The position numbers were made by a program, and so were the translations under genes. From the NCBI GenBank assembly GCA_022701365.1, contig JAKUHH010000030.1, positions 683,107 through 747,106 of the forward strand: 64,000 nucleotides of DNA. Direction: 5' to 3'. This DNA is from Mycocentrospora acerina. Its lineage: Eukaryota; Ascomycota; Dothideomycetes; Pleosporales. Numbering within the stretch: position 1 is the first letter of the stretch; every line of letters starts with the position of its first letter. The notes under the pieces were generated by a model. That model saw nothing but the letters and a program-made list of their open reading frames with translations. It did not search any database and was not told where the DNA came from. This document shows, piece by piece, positions 22,942-33,357 of the stretch.

Positions 22942-24962
22942 CTAGTATTGCCATCCTTGCTGAGCCTGTGGAGGAGCCCATCCAGGCATACTAGGTTGTT
23001 GCCCAGCCGAGCTCTGGTGTTGCATGAACTGATGGGGACTTGGGCTGGGTTGGTACGGAGTCTGGCCCATGGCGGGATATCCGGTGTCTCCCATAGTACC
23101 CATAGTTTGGTACTGCTGCATGGGCGTGACATGCATAGAGCCGCTGTGTTGTGCATGATGGAGCTGAGGAGAAGCATGCATCGGGGACTGCTGAGGGTGT
23201 GGCGACTGTTGGGGAGGTCGTTGGGCGTACTGCTGCATATTGTGCTGCTGGGAGAGAGGTGACGGCTGTGGAGGGCCTTGCCACATGTGAGACTGAGGAT
23301 AACCGTGGCCTGGGTTCTGTACGCCAGGAAGCATACCAGGACTCATGACGGAAGGACTCATGCCCTGAGGCATGCCTATGCTTGGTGGACGACGATGCAT
23401 CTCTGGTCGCAGTTGGTTATGCTGCTGGCCCATGGGCGACTGAATCATGCTGTTCTGCGGAAGAGATTGCTGACGGTACGGCTGCGCTCCCATGGCCTGC
23501 ATTGTCCGCTGTGGAGTCTGGGCTACCATGCCGTACTGATTGCCTGGCAAGGCAGTGTGTGTCGGCACACGAGGAGATTGCACAGCCTGCGAGACTTGTG
23601 GTATGGCATCTCCTTCGGCAGTTCCTGGGCGGTTGGTTTGCACAGTCGGCTCGTGCGGCCGGGTCCAGATCTTGTCCAGATAGTCCTTGCGACCCTTGCG
23701 CTGCTGCTCCATGGCCTTGTTAAACTCGGCAGTTTGGGTGGCTTGGTTGAGAATCTCGCCAGAGGCAGTCGGTCTAGTCGTGTCCACGTACGGCGCACCT
23801 GCCATTTCGTGTCGTGGCCGCTGCACACCGCTGTAGTCTCGAGGATGCATTTCCGCCGTGGTGCGCGGAATGTACTGATCCACAACTGTAGTAGGCATGC
23901 TTCCGGGGGCTGGGTTGAGTCCGCCAAAGGGCTGCAACGGGTTCACAGCAACGCCTAGGTAGTCTTGATTATTGCCCGCAAACGCTCCTGGATGCGTAAA
24001 GGCCATGGCACTGGCGTGGTTGGCTTCTGCTGCTGCGGCCTCTCTCGCCTTGGCAGCGCCTGGCCTCTTTTCTCCGGCTGCGTCTTCTTCGGTAAAGCCC
24101 TGCTTACGGGCCTTGCTCTCCCAATAGTCGTCGCGCACACGCCTTCCGTTTTGGACGAGTCGGCTACCAAACTGTCGGAACATGGACCGTGCCGTGACAA
24201 TGGCAATCTGTCTGGAGCGGTACGAATATGGCAGAATCTCTTGTTGGATTAAATCGTCCTTTTCTGCCTGCGTGGCGATGATCTTGTAAAGCGACCGGTT
24301 TTTGTTGAAAAGCAGGTACGAGTCACGGTAGCCTAGGACGCGCGCGCACTCGGTCGCCAGCATGAACAGCTTGTCGCCTCTGTTGGGCACGAAGAAGGTG
24401 CGACAGCGGTACTCGCGTCCTTTGAGCGGGTGCCCGTTCTGGGTGACTTTTTGCTCGCCGGCGTCGTCGATTTCGCGGGGAATATACTCGTCGCCTTCTT
24501 GATTGAGCTGGTCGGTGGTGTGGTCGCGCACAGTGGGCAACGCCTTGATGACTGCGGGCTTAGTGGGCGTCGACTTTGCCGAGGGGGACACAAGGGGAGG
24601 AGAGCCCTGAGGCAGCGGCGTCGAGTGCAGGCGCGGCGTCTGCACAGGAGGCGCGGGCGCAGACAATGAGTGGGATGCGCGGTTAGGGCTCGCAGCAAAC
24701 GCGCCTTTGGCGGCCTTTGGTGGGCGTCCGCGCTTGCGTGGCTTGCCGTCGTCTGCAGCGGGTGTGTGTCAGCAATGGCAGTGTATCGACGCGCAACGCG
24801 CGATTCCATCGGGAGGGCAGGCATACCTGGGTCGTCGCCGTGCTGCGCGTCGCCGTAGCTATTGTCGGGCGAGCGACTGCGCTTGAGCCCGCGTGCGGGT
24901 TGGGGTGCAATGGGGTTGGACGTGCCTCGCAGCGCATCTGGGGGCAGAGTTAGCGGGCTCAT
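22942..24962 (-). CDS. RSC7: RSC7/SWP82-type chromatin remodelling complex subunit (NPL6)
   Basis: Exons 24827-24962 and 22942-24752 give 648 residues. The protein matches the CRC_subunit (Rsc7/Swp82) family of SWI/SNF and RSC remodellers: DEYIPREIDDAGEQKVTQNG, GREYRCRTFFVPNRGDKLFM, LATECARVLGYRDSYLLFNK and the SMFRQFGSRLVQNGRRVRDD segment. An AT-hook-like basic motif KPRKRGRPPK is at residues 49-58, just after the intron. The C-terminal half (from about residue 430) is Gln/Pro/Met/His-rich low complexity. The GT-AG intron is 74 nt (24753-24826). The ATG at 24962 is preferred; another in-frame ATG at 25034 would add 24 residues of weak composition. Confidence 0.93.
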
Positions 24963-25689
24963 GACAGGCAGTGTCGGCGCCGTGCGTGCGTGCGGCAGGC
25001 GACGGAAGCCGACGCGGATGCAGCAGGCGCGCAAGCCGACGCGTGCGCAGCGACGGAGCGCGTCTACACGGCGATGGGCAGTTGTGCGACGCGCGCAGAG
25101 GCTCGCAGGGCGGCGACAGTGAGGTGAGGGTGCATGTTGGTGGTCGTACCTGCTGTATCGAGGGTGGACGGGTCAATGGTGCCGGCGGACGGGTCCATGA
25201 CGCCGTTCCCAATGGAACCGTTGGACACGGACATGGCCTGGACGGGATGCACAGAGTACATGCCCAGCGGCCCAGGACCCTGCGAGCGCTGGAGCGGCGA
25301 GCGTCAGGGCTGCTGGCTCGCGGACAGGCCAATCGGCAGCGCGCGCGCGGTGACGAGAGCAGGCGAGCGCACAAGACAGGAGCGACGGGCGTGGGGCATA
25401 GGACGGCTGGCGAGGCGGGCGCGGGAGCGGCAGTGACAGTGGCAGTGGCAGTGGGCGCGGGTGCGGGTGTGGGCGTGAGGGCGAGCGATGACAGGCAGAT
25501 GGTGGCCGTAGCAGGACGGACAGACGTGTGCTGTGTGGGCGTGGGTGTGTGTGTGGTCGACGCGCTGCAGCAGGCCCGAGGTTCTTCCAGGGCGTGGGCA
25601 GCGAGGCCAAGCAAGGCGACTCGTTTGCAGCAGCAGCGGCAGCAGAGGGCAGCGCAAGAGGGCGAGGCCAGCAGACACGGAGCACGGCG

Positions 25690-25774
25690 GGCAGTGGACA
25701 GCGGGCAGCGGGCAGTGAGTGGACAGTGGACAGTGGACAGACAGTGGGCAGCGGACAGCGGACAGCGGGCAGCA
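25690..25774. repeat. Heptamer minisatellite (GTGGACA/GCGGACA)n
   Basis: Period-7 array with units GTGGACA, GCGGACA and GTGGGCA, interrupted by one 4-base slip (GACA). Tandem structure is plain by eye over about 85 bp. Confidence 0.85.
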
Positions 25775-25912
25775 CTGCTTGGAGGACGTCGCACAGTCTT
25801 TCACGGAGCGGGAGGGGAGCGATGCTTGCCTTGGGCGGGCGGCGCAGAGCCAGTGACGAATCGCGGGTGCAGATCGCCGCCAGTGCTATCGCGACGGCAG
25901 TGCAGCTAGGAG

Positions 25913-25954
25913 CTGGGAGCTGGGCGCTGGGCGCTGGGAGCTGGGAGCTGGGGG
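25913..25954. repeat. Heptamer minisatellite (CTGGGAG)6
   Basis: Six units of 7 bp, CTGGGAG, CTGGGCG or CTGGGGG, without indels over 42 bp. Confidence 0.9.
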
Positions 25955-26258
25955 CCTACGGTTGCAGTCGCAGCGACAGTTGCAGTTAGGGCTCCAACTC
26001 GAGCACCGCAGGCAAAGCGAGCTACCGCAGGCAGGTTTAAGGCCGCGCAGCAAGGCGGCAGGCGGAGGCACTGCAGCCACGTGAGCTGCAGGACAGCTGC
26101 TGGTAGCCGCTGTAAGGGTTTGCGAGAGCCAGAGTCTCTGCACGCTTGCTGGCCGCGCAGCTGCACGAGTCCCGGCACCGGGAGCTGGGCCCTCGCGGTA
26201 TCCTTGACTGCAGCGTGACGCTTGGATTGGGTGGATTGGGTGGATTGTGTGAATTGTG

Positions 26259-26309
26259 TGTATTGTATGTATGTGTGTATTGTATGTATGTGTGTATTGT
26301 GTGTATGTG
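26259..26309. repeat. Three-copy 17-bp tandem repeat
   Basis: Units at 26259, 26276 and 26293 with core TGTATTGTATGTATGTG; the first two are identical and the third has one change. Part of a larger TG/TA-rich field. Confidence 0.9.
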
Positions 26310-26357
26310 TAGATTGTGTGTGGGCAGTGGATTGTGTGTATGTGTGCATGTATTGTA

Positions 26358-26449
26358 TGTATTGTATCCCATGCCTTGTGTGTATTGTATTCCATGCCTC
26401 GTGTGTAGTGTATTCCATGTATTGTGTGTATTGCATTCCATGCCTCGTG
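26358..26449. repeat. Four-copy 23-bp tandem repeat
   Basis: Units at 26358, 26381, 26404 and 26427. Shared core is TGTATTG(T/C)AT(T/C)CCATGCC, ending CTTGTG or CTCGTG; the third unit is the most divergent. No indels between units. Confidence 0.9.
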
Positions 26450-26477
26450 TATTGTGTCCTGCTTGTACAGCACCCCC

Positions 26478-26540
26478 CAGGCATACACACACCCCCAGGC
26501 ACACATACACACACGCACACACACACTCACACACACACAG
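26478..26540. repeat. CA dinucleotide microsatellite
   Basis: Interrupted (CA)n run from 26483 to 26539 broken by CCCCCAGG, CG and TC bases. It lies next to the 23-bp repeats. Confidence 0.9.
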
Positions 26541-26694
26541 ACTGGCGGCCCGCTCGCAATCCGGCTGAGCTAACGGCGGAAGTCGTGTCGTCTAGCGGGC
26601 AGAGGGCCCAAAAGCCACCATGACGACGGGCAGCAGCAGCGGAGCACGATTACTTGCAGCGTGAGATTGCGACCGCTAGCCTGCATCGCTCCAT

Positions 26695-26729
26695 GCTCGC
26701 CGCTCGACGCTCGACGCTCGACGCTCGCA
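26695..26729. repeat. Heptamer minisatellite (GCTCGAC)5
   Basis: Five 7-bp units, the middle three GCTCGAC and the ends GCTCGCC and GCTCGCA. Confidence 0.85.
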
Positions 26730-28324
26730 CGCCAGCTCGAGCGTCCGTCTGCCCACCCAAGCCCCGCGCTCGAGCTGCCTATCGCGGCCGCCTTGCGCCA
26801 GAATGGGCCATGACTTTGCCAGTCACAAGCCCCTCTGGCTGCTGATTGAACACGCCCAAACCTGTCAGCAGGCAACTATCGAATCATCCATGCCTGCTGC
26901 ATGCCGCGCTGCTCTGCGTCGTGCATAAGCGGCCGTCGTCATGCATTTGGCCCTTCCGTATTCTGTCCATCAAATGACTCCCTCCCGATTTGGTACCCTA
27001 GACGACTAGAATAAAGTGTCCTGGCGGCTTTTTACCCACCACGCCAAGCGGCCTGCAATGCTTTGGGGAAAGTCCCCCGTCCATCTGCTACCAAGGCCGT
27101 CGTCCATCTGTCATAACTTGAAGCCAAAGTAGAACGTCCAATAATATACCGTGTTGCTGCATTCAGGCCCCGTGTCGTTCCCCCCAGCCGCACAGACAAG
27201 CGTCAAGATGGTCGACATACGAGCATGGAGAATACGGGCCGGCGCTCTTGCGGAAGGAATGCAAGATACAGGCCAGGTATGACAAGGAGATCGATGCTCG
27301 GCACAGAGCAGCTGGCACGTCTTGTCATCTCACCCAACACTTCGTCTACACGCAACCCTAGCGTGCACTGAGTGAGAGTTGTGTCCGCAATCAAACTGCC
27401 GTCAAATATTGGAACGAGAGATTAGCTCAGGCACTCACCGCAATTCGTCACCCTCAACTGCGCCGTTCCGTCAAGACGATCCATTCATGGCCATTCATGT
27501 GAACGACTGGCCGAGGAAGCCATATTGCTTCTCAACTTTATCCCCTCATTGTGGCAACAAATACGATCAAGCAAACGCAATGCCCACGCCCGGCTCTTGC
27601 ACAATCGCAACTCGTCCATCCCAACACTTTCCTTGTCGTCTCCCTCAATCCTCCTCTTGTCATCTTCCCCACTCTTGATGCCGCTCGCTTGCTTGCTAGC
27701 TGCCGCGCGACTATAGTGCATGTCTCAAATAGCCTTGTCATCTGCTTTGCCTCCCCAACCCCTAGTAAACAAGGTCCCTGTTTGGCTTTCTTTTTCCACT
27801 CCGCTCCACTCGAGCCGCAGCACGCAACGCACTGCAACGTCGGCCTCGGTCCTTATGCTGATCCCAGGAAGAGCTGTTTTCAGACCGTCTGAAAAGTAGC
27901 TATCGGGTAGATAGGATAAACAGATCAGCTACCTCACACTGGAACATGAATGCCGAGCAATGCAACATGGTAATCAAAATCAAAGCTAGACGGAATGTCT
28001 CACTTGAGGCCAAAGGCCCAGATGGCGCTCGGAAGTGAAGAGCGCGATTGCTTGAGCACAACATACCATGACATGACATGACACAATCCAACTCCCAACC
28101 CCCCAACCGATTGACTCCCACAGTGTGAAAGAAAAATACACCCCGCCATCCAGACCTTCTCCCCCATACCAACGCACTTCAAACCCCCCTCTCAACACCA
28201 CACCCTCTCGTACACAAAACACGCTTCCTTCCGCCTCCTCGCCTCGCGCCGCACCGCACCGCGCACCCACACCCACACATCAACACAATTGTTCACCCCT
28301 CCCCCCCTCACCCCTCCCCCGGGC

Positions 28325-28517
28325 NNNNNNNNNNNNNNNNNNNNNNNNNNNNNNNNNNNNNNNNNNNNNNNNNNNNNNNNNNNNNNNNNNNNNNNNNNNN
28401 NNNNNNNNNNNNNNNNNNNNNNNNNNNNNNNNNNNNNNNNNNNNNNNNNNNNNNNNNNNNNNNNNNNNNNNNNNNNNNNNNNNNNNNNNNNNNNNNNNNN
28501 NNNNNNNNNNNNNNNNN
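28325..28517. other. Assembly gap (193 N) flanked by C homopolymers
   Basis: All bases are N. The left flank is C-rich and ends CCCCCGGGC; the right flank starts with a run of 11 C, GGG, then about 17 C. The flanks suggest an uncloned or unsequenced C/G-rich simple repeat. True length is unknown. Confidence 0.99.
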
Positions 28518-28752
28518 CCCCCCCCCCCCGGGCCCCCCCCCCCCCCCCTCCCAAAAAAACGGCTCTCCATACCAAAGAATGAAGACCTCCCCAGCCCCAC
28601 TGTAAAAAAAACGCCTCACCCACATCTCGGCGTCACTGTCTCAGACGGCGAACCCGAGGCAATGGTGCAAAAAACTCCGTCAAGTCATATGACACTTTTT
28701 TTTTTGGAAAACCTGCATTTACATCCATTCTATAGGGCCCTCTCTCTCGCTT

Positions 28753-28806
28753 CCTAGATAGATAGATAGCTACCTAGATAGATGGATGGATGGATAGATG
28801 GATACT
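28753..28806. repeat. GATA/GATG tetranucleotide microsatellite
   Basis: Imperfect (GATA)n followed by (GATG)n units, interrupted by GCTACCTA. Confidence 0.9.
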
Positions 28807-28817
28807 CTCCCCTTCTT

Positions 28818-28820
<3 letters not shown>

Positions 28821-28866
<46 letters not shown>
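28821..28866. repeat. TC dinucleotide microsatellite
   Basis: An essentially perfect run of more than 20 TC units. Confidence 0.97.
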
Positions 28867-28867
<1 letters not shown>

Positions 28868-29089
28868 CGCGTGCTCCCCCACCTCAAATCAGGACAGCAA
28901 GCCCAAGTGAGGCGGCGATGCAAGGGAATTGTTTTAAAAATAAAAAAACGAAAAAAACAAGAAAAAACTTGATCGGTGTGGTTTTTTGCGCTTGTTTTTC
29001 TTTGAGAGGTGAAGAGATAGAGAGAGAAAGAGAGGTAAGGGAGGTGTAAGCTAGAAATGGAGAATCTTGTCTTCTGAGCCAAGGGGGGG

Positions 29090-29112
29090 ATGGCATGGCA
29101 TGGCATGGCATG
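29090..29112. repeat. TGGCA pentamer microsatellite
   Basis: Four perfect TGGCA units following a G run. Confidence 0.9.
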
Positions 29113-30249
29113 GGGGTGTTGATTTACGCAAGCTGATGAGCCATTCATGCATTGCAAGTGGTTTTGTTACACAAAAATACGATGGGCTGGCCTCTCGTTT
29201 AGACATCATGGCAGTGAATTCATGTTTTGCTTTATCCGGGGCGCGAGAGAGAGCGAGAAAGAAGGCTGCTTAGTGGGCTGTATCATGGAGATGTCGTATT
29301 GGATGCCTAATTCCATGCTCTTACTTGTCATGTTTCCGAGAGTCGGTTCAAGCTACAGTAGCAGGCTTTCCCAACACGGATATCTAGCTCGTGGGAGCCT
29401 AGTGGCATAAAACAAACCTGCAGGGCTTCATAGGTCCGTCCAAAATGCTTTTTTGGCGACGCAACGTTGGCATAGTTCCCGACGCCCTGCCGCATTGCGA
29501 AAGCCATGGTACACAATCGTGTGTAAAACGTGCATGTCGACCAATCCATGGTCATGGAGACCACGTCCCTCTTTTTGCACTACGTGTGAAACTACCCTTG
29601 CGGTGCGTTGATAACGGATCGTCTCTGCCTCAAGCAACATGGGAGACAATGTGGCAAGACATACCCCATCGCATCTGCGATCCGATATGCCCGTGACGAA
29701 TCAATAATCGATTACCAGCCACGGAATGGTCAGGCGGATGAGCGTATCAGGTCGGCCAGGGCCCAAGACCTGGGCCGCAGCACCCCAAGTGTCAGATGAT
29801 GTTGATGAAACCCCGCTTAATGATTGGCGGAGTAGGCGCTCAGGTTGGAGGAGGCCACCGGAGAAAGCAAACGGAGTCAGAGCAAACTTCTCATGCATGT
29901 CTCCACAATAGACGTTTTGATGCTTGCGAGATAGGCGTGTTAGCCACACCGTTCTGTAACGTTAGATCACACGGATCGCTTTCTGTATTGAGTCTTGGGA
30001 CTACCTACACCATCTGAAGATACCCCAAATGCGCCATTTAAACCTTCCACCGCTAAACGCCACTCCAATGCCGTTGGTCTCCGCGGAGGGCCCGAATGGC
30101 TGGAAAGTTTCGATTAATCAGAACTGTGCGTGAACGAGAAAAAAGAACAGTCTACCTTGCTGCCTGCTGTACGGATGATCAATGTCAGATATTCCAGACT
30201 CGCTAATTTCTTCCCTCGGCGCGTCAGGCGCCTACTGTCTCACTTCCCT

Positions 30250-31007
30250 TTACTTCCGGCCGGGTGCCAGTCCGGGAACGGCACTGAAACGCTCATCTCG
30301 TTCGGTTTTGAAAAGAAGCTGGCACCAAAATTCCTTGTTGTCCTCATCAAACCACGTCCAGAATTTTCCCTCACGTCTATCCACCTCGCGAGCCTGCAAC
30401 TTGACTGCTACTGTCTCGTACGGCTCCCCGGCAACGATAAAGTATTGATAATTCGGGTCAGGCTCTTCCATCTTCTGCTCGTAAGCACTCATGAAGCGCA
30501 CTCTGGGGATTGTGCCAGGGGTGATGTCTGGGAATTGGAACTGGAAGAGCAACCCATTCTGGCGCGTAATCTGATCGCGAACTTTTGTTATCCGGTATCC
30601 TGGCCGTCCGATCTTGAGTACGTTCTTCTTGACCTGCACGCCGGCAAGCAACCCCTGTTGGCCTACGTCATCCTTCTTGCCCTCTCGCTGCTCTTTCGCG
30701 GCACGACGCGCCAAGTTTGTCTGATGTTTCCTTCCCTGTGTATGCGCGAGATATGAGCCATCATTTTGGTGGACTGTGAGACAGAGGCGACATTCGAAGC
30801 TTCCGACGTGGTTCTTGAAGAAGTACGGGTCTTTGTCGAGGTCAATGGTTTCTAGCGCAAGCTTTCGGAGACGCTCTCGCCGGTCGGCGTTGGTAGCAGA
30901 CTGCGAGGCGACACCTCCGCCGCCGAACTTGGAGCCTGCGCGGTTCTGCGCATTGTTAGCAGGTTATCCTGGTGAAGGCACGATGAAAGTCGCACCTGAT
31001 AATCCAT
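30250..31007 (-). CDS. PRP11: Splicing factor 3A subunit 2 (PRP11, SF3A2)
   Basis: Exons 30996-31007 (12 nt, MDYQ) and 30250-30945, giving 235 residues. SF3A2 is part of the U2 snRNP SF3A trimer that stabilises U2 on the branch site. The start MDYQNRAGSKFGGGG is the family N-terminus. A matrin/U1-type C2H2 zinc finger uses C56, C59, H72 and H78 (CRLCLTVHQNDGSYLAH then GRKH). The C-terminal part contains GRPGYRITKVRDQ, NYQYFIVAGEPYETVAVKLQ and the ending LLFKTERDERFSAVPGLAPG. The intron 30946-30995 is GT-AG. The family's Pro-rich C-terminal extension known from animals is absent, as in yeasts. Divergent from the TBCE gene. Confidence 0.97.
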
Positions 31008-31408
31008 CCTGTCGTGCTTTGTCTCTGCAGCTGAGGTTCGATGAAGACTATATCTAAAACTCCGACCAGTTTCCGTGACTATTCTAGTAGATGGTTGGTC
31101 GTCGTGTTGCGTGAGGTTGAGATGTTCAGCGCGTCGAGGTTCTAGAAATTCCGGGGATCTACCGCCTCTGTCATGAGGCTAGTGATCCTAGCGTGATTGT
31201 CACGTGTGGATTGGTATTCCAAGCACCGAATGCTCTTTCCACTCGTCCTACACAAATACAATGTCATTAGTACAGCCCTCAATTTAAGCTCTTTCTGTCG
31301 TTCTGATATTCTTGTTGTACGCCTAGTGATTTCTCGTCTGCGTAGAATTTTCTCAAAATCCCTCCATCAATCGCTTGTGTGTTGTATTTCAACAAACACC
31401 AATACGCA
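31008..31408. promoter_or_regulatory. Shared divergent promoter SF3A2 / TBCE with central CACGTG
   Basis: 401 bp between divergent starts. A GTCACGTG element (CACGTG at 31201-31206) sits almost exactly midway, 194 bp from the SF3A2 ATG and 203 bp from the TBCE ATG. It fits the RTCACRTG consensus of Cbf1-type bHLH factors; function is inferred. Confidence 0.5.
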
Positions 31409-33319
31409 ATGACGGCACAATTCTATCCTGGCAAGCGTCTGTCATTCGACAGTCAGCTCTGCACAGTCCGCTATCACGGCCAAGTTCAAGGTACCAAGGG
31501 TGAATGGTTGGGTGTAGAATGGGACGATCCTACACGAGGAAAGCACTCTGGCGAACATCAAGGCGTCAAGTATTTCGAATGTAGTGATTTAACATCCTTC
31601 ATTCTCTGCAAAAATCAGCTCATAAAACTCAGGTCTCAGTAGCCATCCAGCAGCTGGCTCCTTCATCAGGCCCACCCGTAAATCAGACACCCCACATTCC
31701 TTCGTAGAAGCACTAAGATCGAAGTATGCCTCGGAAGACTACGAAGACCCAAACTTCGAAGATCCAGACGTGCGTATTGTCTTTGTTATGAAAGAAGGTG
31801 ACAATCAAAAAAAGAAAGATCCACTTGCAAGACTTAATCAGCCGATCAGGTTCAGTGGAAAGGTTGCGGAAGAAGTGGGGTTCGACAAGATTCGGAAACA
31901 GCTTGCGCAATTGGAGGAATTGAAGATCATCATTCTAGACGGATTACGTATGTGGAGGCCTGATGCAAGGTTGAAGGAAGGGAGTGAGGGTTGGGTGGAA
32001 GGACACACAGATATCAAAGAGGTGTGCCCAAAGGCACTCGAGTTGGACCTAAGTCGAAACTTGTTCGAAGAGTGGAGAGAAATCACTTCCATATGTGAAC
32101 AACTGGAACGTCTAAACCATTTGCGGGTCGAGTACGTTTTTTTCTTCTGAGCCTGAGAGTTACTTGCTGACAATCACATAGTGGAAATCGGTTCAGAGAT
32201 ATGAGCCTGACTGAAACCGAACAATTACGTTGCCTAAGAGTATTTCGGAACATCAAACGACTTGGGCTGGAGGAAAATTTGCTTCCTTGGGAGCACGTCG
32301 CCCAAGTCACCCATCTTTTTCCTAGCCTTTCGACATTTGTGGCGTCCAGCAACTACTACACAATACTCACGCCTCACACCCTCAACACAACTATAACCGA
32401 ACTGACGCTTGAGGACAACCTCTTTCCTTCATTATCTGCCCTCCAACCTCTCACAAAGCTACCGAACCTTCAACGCTTGATCCTAAAGCAGAACAAAATA
32501 TGCGACATTAACAGCCCAGGATCACCATCACCCATCTTCCCCTCTACTGTGTCCGAGGTTGATCTATCATTTAACGAAATAACCACCTGGGCCTTCATCG
32601 AAAAACTAGAACACGTTTTCCCTGGTTTGACAAGCCTAAGAGTTTCTCATAACCCGCTCTACGAGTCCCTTCAAGCTGCAGACGGCCGGGCTCTCACCGC
32701 GGATGACGGATACATGCTCACCCTTGCACGTTTGGGCAACCTCAAGACTCTCAACTATAGCCCCATCAACCCTAAAGAACGTCTAAACTCTGAATCATAC
32801 TATCTTTCGCTTATCGCCCGGGAAGTCCAGTTTGCACCTGAACACTTGCAAACACAAATCCTGAGCAGCCATCCGAGGTATAAATGGCTGTGCGAAGAGT
32901 ATGGAGAACCAAATATCCAACGCCATGCGAATGCAGTCAACCCAAACTCGCTCGCTGCGCGACTGATACGGATCAAATTCTACCTCGCTAATGAGAAGGT
33001 GCAAATGGCAAACGTTAAACGTGATACCCATGAAGCCGAGATCCCAATGAGTTGTACAGCTTATACAGTTCTCGGTATAGTCGGAAAGCAATTCGGTATC
33101 AAGCCTTTGCAATGCAAGTTGATCTGGGAGACGGGTGACTGGATGTCGGCGAACAAATCCATGGCGGATCTGGGCGAGGACGATTGGGACTCTGACGACA
33201 GCGAAGACGAGAGGGGAGCTGACCGAGTTATGAGAGAAGTTGAGATTCTGCCTGGAACGAGATCCATTGGGACCTGGGTCGATGGTTCAGAGGCTACTGT
33301 AAGAGTCGAGGTCAGATAA
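31409..33319 (+). CDS. PAC2: Tubulin-specific chaperone E (tubulin folding cofactor E)
   Basis: Exons 31409-31580, 31633-32131 and 32182-33319 give 602 residues. Cofactor E binds alpha-tubulin and works with cofactors C and D in making and dismantling the tubulin dimer. Domains in order: CAP-Gly (about 5-75: GEWLGVEWDDPTRGKHSGEH, then GVKYFEC across the first joint and GSFIRP), leucine-rich repeats in the middle (ALELDLSRNLF, NRFRDMS, LQRLILKQNKI, EVDLSFNEI), and a ubiquitin-like C-terminus containing CKLIWETGDW. The first joint yields the EC-LSSHPAAGSF segment. Both introns are GT-AG (52 and 50 nt). It converges on the JmjC gene with only 38 bp between stop codons. Confidence 0.95.
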
Positions 33320-33357
33320 ACTCAAGACATAGCTTGTTGCTTGATTGCAAAATGCCA

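Larger units (their letters stand above)
24963..28324. other. Repeat-rich GC-rich non-coding region upstream of RSC7
   Basis: 3.4 kb to the assembly gap. Long open frames exist on both strands between 25.0 and 26.6 kb, but they overlap in several frames and are made of low-complexity Ala/Arg/Thr/Cys/His runs, as expected from repetitive GC-rich DNA and not from coding. It probably includes the RSC7 promoter and leader. The individual repeats are listed separately. From 26.9 to 28.3 kb I see no gene. Confidence 0.5.
28518..30249. other. Intergenic with simple repeats
   Basis: 1.7 kb between the gap and the SF3A2 stop codon. It holds GATA/GATG tetramers, a long TC run, A-rich text (28935-28970) and a TGGCA pentamer run. 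The open frames inside are repeat-derived or short. No gene is supported. Confidence 0.5.

Noticed and set aside
23278..23958. 226-codon plus-strand frame opposite RSC7
   Set aside because: Antisense shadow of the Gln/Pro/Met-rich RSC7 tail.
24859..25794. 311-codon minus-strand frame and overlapping plus-strand frames in 24.9-26.6 kb
   Set aside because: Several frames are open at once and encode low-complexity Ala/Arg/Pro/Cys/Thr runs made by tandem repeats. No domain is present.
27900..28276. Overlapping minus-strand frames left of the gap
   Set aside because: Frames are short and Gly/Val-rich from G/T-rich antisense of C/A-rich DNA.
28125..28757. 210-codon frame across the assembly gap
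   Set aside because: The frame is open only because N codons are not stops; the rest is Pro-rich translation of poly-C.
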